From NCBI RefSeq assembly GCF_000178455.1, contig NZ_ADNU01000096.1, positions 1 through 36,072 on the forward strand: a stretch of 36,072 nucleotides of DNA, read 5' to 3'. Source of the DNA: Brevibacterium mcbrellneri ATCC 49030 (GTDB taxonomy: Bacteria; Actinomycetota; Actinomycetes; Actinomycetales; Brevibacteriaceae). The translations under genes were made by a program, and so were the position numbers. Shown here piece by piece: positions 32,779 through 36,072 of the stretch; positions within the stretch are counted from its first letter, which is position 1; every line of letters begins with the position of its first letter. Under the pieces are notes generated by a model. It was given only the letters and a program-made list of their open reading frames with translations. It ran no database searches and was not told where the DNA came from.

Positions 32779-33740
32779 AGCTGCCCGCTCAAGGTTCCAG
32801 CGTCCAAGGCAGTGTTGTGGGCGTGCATGTATGCAAGGGCCGCATTCGCTGCCAGTAGAGGGTCACCGTCGTGGGCCACGACACCCGCCTCAACCTTTAC
32901 GGAAGCCGAACCACAGCGCGCTTCGGTGGGGCCCACCTCGGCGGCGGGGAGCTCTTCAAGTAGATCAGGCAACCCGGACACGATCCGGGTGGGGCGCTGG
33001 TGTTGCGGGGCACGCAATGCAACGTCGATGCTGGTCACGCCCGTGAGCGTGAGGGCCGAATCAATCCCGGCAGCCACGGCCGCTTCAATGTCGGTTTCCA
33101 GCTGGTCCCCCACCATGAGCGGGCGGGTCGCGCCCAGCGCGTCAATAGTCTGCGTGAGCATGGTGGGTTCGGGCTTTCCGGCGTAGACGGGGGTAGTGCC
33201 ACTAAATGTCGCCACGATGTCCACGAACGTGCCGTTTCCGGGCATGATTCCACGGCCGGTGGGAATCGCTTTGTCTGGGTTGGTTGGCCGGTATTGGGCA
33301 CCGTTGCGGATCGCTGTGATGGCCCACGAGATGTCGGTCCACGTGGTTTGGGGACCGAACCCTTGAACCACTGCCGCTGGAGTGTTCTGAGTAAGCCAGT
33401 CGCGATCTTCAGGAGTGATGACCGTGAAACCGAACGATTCGACACAGGATCGCAAGAATTCGCCGCCCAGCACGAGCACGGCGGAGCCGGTATCAATATC
33501 GTGCGCGAGTTTCTCAGCGGCAGCCTGTGCAGACGTCCGCACGTGCTGTGACGTGCAAGGGATATCGAACGACGAAATTGTGTGCGCTATTTCTTCGACG
33601 TCACGCGCCGCGTTGTTGGTGATAAACGCGTACGGGGTACCGTTACTGTGCCACGTTTGGAGTGTGTGGGAAGCGCCCGGGATTGGTTCTTTACCCCGGT
33701 AGATCACGCCGTCTAAGTCAAGAAGGATCGCGTCGTACAT
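32775..33740 (-). CDS. HAD-IIA family phosphatase
   Basis: A 321-residue haloacid-dehalogenase-type phosphatase of subclass IIA (NagD/PGP-like). DLDGV gives nucleophile Asp8 and acid/base Asp10; ITNN is motif II, the Lys of GKPEP is motif III, and GDQLETDI is motif IV. A C2 cap lies between motifs II and III. The M. tuberculosis gene in this position (Rv1692) is described as a glycerol-3-phosphate phosphatase; the same substrate is plausible. ATG lies 2 bases after the TPR gene stop. Confidence 0.9.
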   Translation of the reverse strand: MYDAILLDLDGVIYRGKEPIPGASHTLQTWHSNGTPYAFITNNAARDVEEIAHTISSFDIPCTSQHVRTSAQAAAEKLAHDIDTGSAVLVLGGEFLRSCVESFGFTVITPEDRDWLTQNTPAAVVQGFGPQTTWTDISWAITAIRNGAQYRPTNPDKAIPTGRGIMPGNGTFVDIVATFSGTTPVYAGKPEPTMLTQTIDALGATRPLMVGDQLETDIEAAVAAGIDSALTLTGVTSIDVALRAPQHQRPTRIVSGLPDLLEELPAAEVGPTEARCGSASVKVEAGVVAHDGDPLLAANAALAYMHAHNTALDAGTLSGQL

Positions 33741-33742
33741 GT

Positions 33743-34696
33743 TTAGCGAACGGTTTCTGGGTCGATCCCGGCTTCAGCCAGAATTTCGTCTACTTCATCT
33801 TCCACGTCGACGTTAGGGTCCGGCGCCGAGGTGTCCCTTGGTTCTGGCGGTGTGTCGGGTTCCGCTGTCGCCGGTTCGTCCTCAGCGATCTCTTCTTCTG
33901 GTTCTTCTTCGATGGTGATGATTTGGATGCCCTCGTTGGGGTCCGGGGTTTCATCACCGAAGAGAACGTTGGTGCGCTGCGCGGTTCGGCGGGCCAGTTG
34001 TTCGTATTTGTCACCGGTTTCGGTGTCGCCTTGAGCACGCAGGATGTCGGCGTACATGCTTAAGAGTCGCACCGCTGACCCGGGGGCGTGTCCAGTGAAG
34101 CCTTGTGCTTCGATGAGGGCTTTTGCGGCGGGCAGGTTGTCGAGGTCCATGTGGGCCCCAGCTACAACGAGCACGAATTCGATCCACGTCTGTGGGTCGA
34201 AGTCCGACTGTTTCGCCTCAGCGAACATGTCGAGAGCTTTTTGGGGTTTTTCACGTCCGCGTTCTGCGTCTGCGATCACTGGACCGTTTTCGGTCGCGCC
34301 GGTGATGCGTTTGTGGGTACGAAGCTCCCTTAAGGCTTCCTCGTACTTGCCGAGGCGGTACGCAACGAGTCCCAAGGCTTCGCGGGTTGCAGCGATTCGT
34401 CCAGCGGATTCCACAGCGTAACGGGCGTGCTGATACGCAGTCTCAGGATCTGAATCGATGAGGGTTCCGGCTGCTGCCAGATGATTGGATACAACTTCCC
34501 GGTGCTCGCGGGAAAGTGGAGAGAGCTGTTGGAGAACGGGCCCTGAAAGGATGCGCCCTGTGACGCCTTCCGGAAGTTCAGGTTCTTTCATTTTCCGAGG
34601 TCGGTCATAACCTCGGGAGTGTTTTCCGGGCTGTTGCTGGCGTCGTTTGTCTTGTCCGCCACGACGCGCTGGGCGACGTCCCTTGAAGTTGTTCAC
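33743..34696 (-). CDS. Tetratricopeptide-like protein with basic N- and acidic C-terminus
   Basis: A 317-residue protein, first gene of the long conserved run and in the Rv1691 position. The first 36 residues are strongly basic (Lys/Arg/Gln-rich). A helical repeat region follows (about 70-240) with TPR-like pairs such as AYQHARYAVESAGR and ALGLVAYRLGKYEEALRELR. The C-terminal 70 residues are Glu/Asp/Pro-rich and disordered. The charge split suggests binding to RNA or ribosomes at one end; this is inference. GTG with GGAG upstream. Confidence 0.78.
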   Translation of the reverse strand: MNNFKGRRPARRGGQDKRRQQQPGKHSRGYDRPRKMKEPELPEGVTGRILSGPVLQQLSPLSREHREVVSNHLAAAGTLIDSDPETAYQHARYAVESAGRIAATREALGLVAYRLGKYEEALRELRTHKRITGATENGPVIADAERGREKPQKALDMFAEAKQSDFDPQTWIEFVLVVAGAHMDLDNLPAAKALIEAQGFTGHAPGSAVRLLSMYADILRAQGDTETGDKYEQLARRTAQRTNVLFGDETPDPNEGIQIITIEEEPEEEIAEDEPATAEPDTPPEPRDTSAPDPNVDVEDEVDEILAEAGIDPETVR

Positions 34697-34728
34697 TGCA
34701 CTCCGTTCTTGTCGATCGAACTTATATT
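34697..34728 (-). promoter_or_regulatory. Likely promoter leader of the long conserved operon
   Basis: The short AT-rich gap before the TPR gene holds TATAAG (34726-34721) on the minus strand, about 25 bases before the GTG. It is a good -10; no matching -35 is clear in the end of the neighbouring gene. A GGAG ribosome-binding site follows. Confidence 0.35.
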
Positions 34729-35748
34729 TTACCCGTGTGTGCGATCAGCCCTCAACGCTGAGAATTCGCGGACGATGTCGACGGCGCTCTGAGTTGCGCA
34801 ATGGGCGAAGCCTGTTCCGGCCCACAGGTTGAGCATCTGCGGGTCGTGGGCATGTGCTTTGCGGATTGGTGAGGTCATGTAGTGCACGTGTGGGTATCCC
34901 ACAATCTGTTCTGCCTCCATCGCGCTGGTGAAGGTGTTTGCGAGTCCGCGTGCGATCCGTCCGGAGAAGGCTCGGGTTTGAACTGTCCTTGTGAACTCGC
35001 CGCTGACCAGAGCGTCTGCGTGTGCGGGTTTGGTTCCTGCTTCACCCGCTGTGAGGAAGCGCGTTCCTAAAGATACGGCCTGCGCGCCAGCGTCGAGGGC
35101 CTGTTGTGCTTGTCGGACAGTACCGATCCCTCCGGCTGCGATGAGAGGTACAGACACCTTACGGCGTACTTCTTGTACTAGGTCTGGGAGCACCCTTTGG
35201 GTACCTGCGCGGTCTTGTCGATGCACTGACAGGTGCCCGCCTGCGTCGGTTGATTGGACGATGAGAAACTCGGCGCCAGCTTCAACCGAGGCGACGGCTT
35301 CGACCGAACTAGTCACTGTGACGCCTACATAACTCCCGTTGGATTGGATGCTCCGTATAGTCGACGGGTCTGGGAGTCCAAAGGTGAACGTCACTACTTC
35401 CGGTGTGTGTTCAAGAACAAGGTCAATCTTGTCGCTGAAGTGGTCGTCGTTGAATTCTGGAACGTCTACTGCTTCGCCGAATTCTCGTTGTAACGCGCTT
35501 GCGTAGCGTTTGAGGTCATCGGTGTCTGGCCGAACTGTTTCTGGGACAAAGAGGTTCGCGTTGAAGGTGTCGGTGAGTTCGCGTGTTTGTGCGAGGACTT
35601 GTTCGAAGTCTTCTGGGCTTAAGTAGCCTGCGGCGATGGAGCCAAGTCCTCCAGCGTTTGTCACTGCGGCTGCGAGTTCTGGTGTTGATGGGCCTCCGGC
35701 CATGGGGGCGCACATGATTGGAACACTCAGCGTATCTAGCACATCCAT
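34729..35748 (-). CDS. Nitronate monooxygenase-like FMN protein (2-nitropropane dioxygenase family)
   Basis: A 339-residue TIM-barrel flavoprotein. CAPMAGGPSTPELAAAVTNA is the FMN-binding start, QSTDAGGH the conserved His motif, and IAAGGIGT and ALDAGAQAVSLGTRFL the phosphate-binding part. Family members oxidise nitronates such as propionate 3-nitronate; some are enoyl-ACP reductases (FabK), but the length and the AGGH motif favour nitronate monooxygenase. ATG without a clear ribosome-binding site. It stands alone between the rRNA operon end and the conserved run. Confidence 0.85.
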   Translation of the reverse strand: MDVLDTLSVPIMCAPMAGGPSTPELAAAVTNAGGLGSIAAGYLSPEDFEQVLAQTRELTDTFNANLFVPETVRPDTDDLKRYASALQREFGEAVDVPEFNDDHFSDKIDLVLEHTPEVVTFTFGLPDPSTIRSIQSNGSYVGVTVTSSVEAVASVEAGAEFLIVQSTDAGGHLSVHRQDRAGTQRVLPDLVQEVRRKVSVPLIAAGGIGTVRQAQQALDAGAQAVSLGTRFLTAGEAGTKPAHADALVSGEFTRTVQTRAFSGRIARGLANTFTSAMEAEQIVGYPHVHYMTSPIRKAHAHDPQMLNLWAGTGFAHCATQSAVDIVREFSALRADRTHG

Positions 35749-35774
35749 GTGCGTCAGTATGTCATGAATTGTTT

Positions 35775-35803
35775 AGGGCCTGACCGGTAGTGGGTCAGGC
35801 CCT
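35775..35803 (-). terminator. Strong hairpin after the 5S rRNA gene
   Basis: AGGGCCTGACC and GGTCAGGCCCT form a perfect 11-bp stem with a 7-base loop, about 17 bases beyond the 5S 3' end and before the nitronate monooxygenase gene. The position fits the rRNA operon terminator. No U-run follows on the minus strand, which is common in actinobacteria. Confidence 0.65.
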
Positions 35804-35819
35804 TAACGTAAGAGTGGTT

Positions 35820-35939
35820 TTGCGGCGGTGTCTTACTCTCCCACACTCTCTCGGGTGCAGTACCATCAGCGCTGTCAGGCTTAGCTTCCGGGTTCGGAAT
35901 GGTGATCCGGGCGTTTCCCTGACGCTATAACCACCGCAA
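35820..35939 (-). rRNA. rrf: 5S ribosomal RNA
   Basis: The minus strand carries the 5S hallmarks in order: GCGGTGGTTATAGCG, AGGGAAACGCCCGG, CCATTCCGAACCCGGAAGC, GCGCTGATGGTACTGC and GTGGGAGAGTAAG. The ends pair as helix I (GCGGTG with CACCGC). Length is about 120 bases; the exact ends may shift by one to three bases. A 23S gene is expected beyond the right edge. Confidence 0.96.
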
Positions 35940-36072
35940 AAAACAGTGGGGGCACACACTGCGGGTGTGTACGGTGTTGTTTTTTGTGTGTTGTTCGTGT
36001 GGACGCGAGTTGTTATGAAAGGTTCGTGATGTCCAGGTTTGTTGTCCGTGTTACCTGGTTTACTCACACATT
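35940..36072 (-). other. Partial 23S-5S spacer of an rRNA operon
   Basis: No coding capacity is evident. The spacer holds short dyads, CACAC/GTGTG (about 35953-35970) and CCAGGT/ACCTGG (about 36033-36058), which could be processing stems of the rRNA transcript. No tRNA fold was recognised, and the 23S 3' end itself is not within the window. Confidence 0.6.

Noticed and set aside
35775..35803. Terminator acting on the plus strand
   Set aside because: No plus-strand gene precedes it; both flanking genes are on the minus strand, so it serves the rRNA transcript.
1..36072. CRISPR arrays, insertion sequences or tRNA genes
   Set aside because: No regularly spaced repeats, transposase frames with terminal repeats, or cloverleaf-type sequences were recognised by reading; a tRNA scan was not possible here.

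Overview
The window is chromosomal DNA from an actinobacterium, most likely of the order Micrococcales. The reasons are the moderately high GC content by eye, frequent GTG starts, the 5S rRNA sequence, and a long minus-strand run with the same order as the M. tuberculosis Rv1691-Rv1713 neighbourhood (TPR protein, HAD phosphatase, small ORF, tlyA, NAD kinase, recN, steA, mctB, NUDIX, xerD, parA, scpA, scpB, rluB, cmk, der). The genus cannot be fixed from the sequence alone. Coding density is very high: no stretch over 300 bases lacks a gene, and the largest gap is the first 180 bases.

Left part (1-16.6 kb), more variable: a membrane alpha/beta-hydrolase and an OpgC-like acyltransferase (+), a PLP aminotransferase (+), then a minus-strand acyl-CoA thioesterase and 4'-phosphopantetheinyl transferase. 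Divergent from these is a 1289-residue synthetase with an adenylation domain, a carrier domain, and six membrane segments around three hexapeptide-repeat (acyltransferase-like) domains. This is the layout of epsilon-poly-L-lysine synthetase (Pls). Its specificity residues, read by eye, are DAESIGTVVK, close to the lysine code. A compact M1 aminopeptidase follows in the same transcript, then a convergent GNAT acetyltransferase and a MATE exporter. PPTase, synthetase, peptidase, acetyltransferase and exporter could together make, trim or modify, and export a cationic homopolymer; this is the best candidate for an unusual system here. Upstream of the MATE gene, on the same strand, is a fatty-acid-type set (FabG-like reductase, thiolase, acyl-CoA ligase) with notable hairpins in its two larger gaps.

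Right part (16.6-34.7 kb), conserved: about twenty consecutive minus-strand genes read from the TPR protein down to a YciO-like protein. Most junctions are 1- or 4-nt stop/start overlaps. They cover chromosome segregation (ParA, ScpA, ScpB, XerD), ribosome and RNA maturation (TlyA, RluB, Der), DNA repair (RecN), NAD and CMP phosphorylation, tyrosine synthesis (TyrA) and envelope or division proteins (SteA, MctB-like). scpA appears to start at a CTG codon, a 44-codon gene lies between the HAD gene and tlyA, SteA lacks its usual N-terminal domain, and pyrG is absent from its expected place, where a glycosyltransferase sits.

Right edge: a nitronate monooxygenase-like gene, a hairpin, a 5S rRNA on the minus strand, and part of the 23S-5S spacer, so an rRNA operon enters the window from the right.
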